A stretch of 64,000 bases of DNA, from positions 38,058-102,057 of the forward strand of contig NZ_FNPC01000010.1 in NCBI RefSeq assembly GCF_900107205.1, read 5' to 3'. The DNA comes from Halopenitus persicus (GTDB lineage Archaea > Halobacteriota > Halobacteria > Halobacteriales > Haloferacaceae). Positions 63,048-64,000 of this stretch are shown one piece after another. Numbering within the stretch: position 1 is the first letter of the stretch; every line of letters starts with the position of its first letter. A model generated the notes under the pieces. It was given only the letters and a program-made list of their open reading frames with translations, was not told the DNA's origin and ran no database searches. The translations under genes and the position numbers were made by a program.

Positions 63048-64000
63048 ATGGACGGCATCGCTATGCAACGGCGAGCGTTTCTCGCTGCGACAGCCACGTC
63101 AGTAGGCGCGATAGCTGGGTGCTTCGGCACGTCGAATCAATCGCTCCCGAACGACCCCACCGGTGACTGGCGACAACAAGCCCACGACAGTCGTAACACC
63201 GGCGCATCCGATGTCGCCATTCCAGATCGAGGGAATCAAGCATGGGACGCCGGTGACGCAGGAAGCATCGAACCGCTCGTCGCTGATGGAATGGTATATT
63301 CCGTCGGAGCTAATGCGACCGCACTCGACGCACAGACTGGCGACCAAGAGTGGGAATACGAATTTTCGGCTCAAACAGGTCCGACACCAACAGTAACGGA
63401 CAACCACCTACTCATCCCCGCAGAACAACAAATCGTCGCGCTGAACCGAAGCGATGGCTCCGAAGAGTGGACACGCTCTCTCCCTCGTCCCGCTGAGGGT
63501 TCACTTACTGCTGGTTCCTCGATCATCACGCTCTCCCTCACTGGACGCCGTGGCGAAACCGGGCTCATCGCGTACGACGCAACAACCGGCGATCGACTCT
63601 GGGGCCACCCGACACTCGCAGCGCGGACAACCGCAATCGATGACGACCGCGTCTACGTCACAGGCTACCTACAGGATGGCAATACCGGTGTACTCCGCGC
63701 GCTCTCCACCGCAGATGGTTCCTTGCTGTGGGAAACCGAACTCGACCATCCGGACACTGAGCCAGTCGTCGCCAACGACGAGTTACTCGTTACCGACCAA
63801 GGAACACTTGCTGTCCACGACCCGGCAGACGGGACGCGAGTACGCTCACTCGGTACCTTTGGCGACCGCCTCGGAACACCGCCCGCTGTCAGCAATGGGA
63901 CCGCGTTCCTCGGAACACGAAGTCAGGAAATCGTCGCTCTTTCGATCGATGACGGCGCAACGATCTGGCAGCAATCCGGAAGCGCAACCCGCGGGATTAG
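63048..64000 (+). CDS. Tat lipoprotein with PQQ-type beta-propeller, 3' end missing
   Basis: Open to the window end; 317 codons visible from the ATG at 63048 (second ATG at 63063). The start MQRRAFLAATATSVGAIAGC is a twin-arginine signal with lipobox. The mature part has tandem propeller blades with the W-x-x-x/ALDAQTGDQEWEYEF, ALNRSDGSEEWTRSL, AYDATTGDRLWGHP and ALSTADGSLLWETEL pattern of PQQ-binding-like repeats. In haloarchaea such lipoproteins are surface proteins of unknown ligand. At least four blades visible. Confidence 0.88.
   Translation, partial: MDGIAMQRRAFLAATATSVGAIAGCFGTSNQSLPNDPTGDWRQQAHDSRNTGASDVAIPDRGNQAWDAGDAGSIEPLVADGMVYSVGANATALDAQTGDQEWEYEFSAQTGPTPTVTDNHLLIPAEQQIVALNRSDGSEEWTRSLPRPAEGSLTAGSSIITLSLTGRRGETGLIAYDATTGDRLWGHPTLAARTTAIDDDRVYVTGYLQDGNTGVLRALSTADGSLLWETELDHPDTEPVVANDELLVTDQGTLAVHDPADGTRVRSLGTFGDRLGTPPAVSNGTAFLGTRSQEIVALSIDDGATIWQQSGSATRGI

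Overview
The window comes from a haloarchaeon (class Halobacteria), most like Haloferacales/Halorubrum. The evidence is the very high GC and strongly acidic proteome of the first 44 kb, leaderless genes with a TATA box about 27 nt upstream of the ATG, Tat lipoproteins, HEWD and DUF5816-type zinc proteins, and the archaeal S10/spc ribosomal operon. The genus is inference.

Layout. 1-7.7 kb: 3' part of rqcH, a Tat lipoprotein, a cystathionine gamma-synthase family enzyme, an arsR-acr3-arsC operon read leftward, a ferredoxin, an IscA-like protein and a small zinc protein. 7.8-26.2 kb: eleven genes around three divergent tubulin/FtsZ-superfamily GTPases, with coiled-coil proteins, a two-TM protein and several secreted or membrane-anchored proteins that join extracellular beta domains to cytoplasmic helical domains. 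I recognise no named system here; it is the best candidate for an undescribed one. 26.3-29.2 kb: small housekeeping genes (HEWD zinc protein, CutA, winged-helix regulator, archaeal CoaD, single-repeat TFB-like protein), tRNA-Leu(UAG) with a duplicated 3' end, and tRNA-Gly(GCC). 29.6-44.06 kb: a SPOUT methyltransferase followed by the S10-spc operon, rpl3 through secY, including the RNase P protein gene.

Right after the secY stop the sequence changes to an AT-richer accessory island that continues to the window end. 44.1-50.3 kb looks like an integrated element: RHH protein, tyrosine recombinase, haloarchaeal accessory protein, a ParA ATPase with partner and three 26-bp upstream repeats, and a large unknown protein. 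Two promoters there carry palindromes between TATA and start codon. 50.3-64 kb mixes accessory genes (DUF6653-like, CPBP protease, DUF2071, ABC exporter with lipoprotein, DUF3267-like metalloprotease, PQQ-propeller lipoprotein) with about a dozen small membrane proteins. Many of these lie between copies of an inverted repeat related to GGCTCTGTTGAAATCCT. One such unit has a near-perfect 8-bp target duplication, so they look like transposase-less mobile cassettes carrying membrane-protein genes. A 190-bp direct repeat, an IS200/IS605-end-like fold and a truncated nuclease gene add to the picture of heavy rearrangement.
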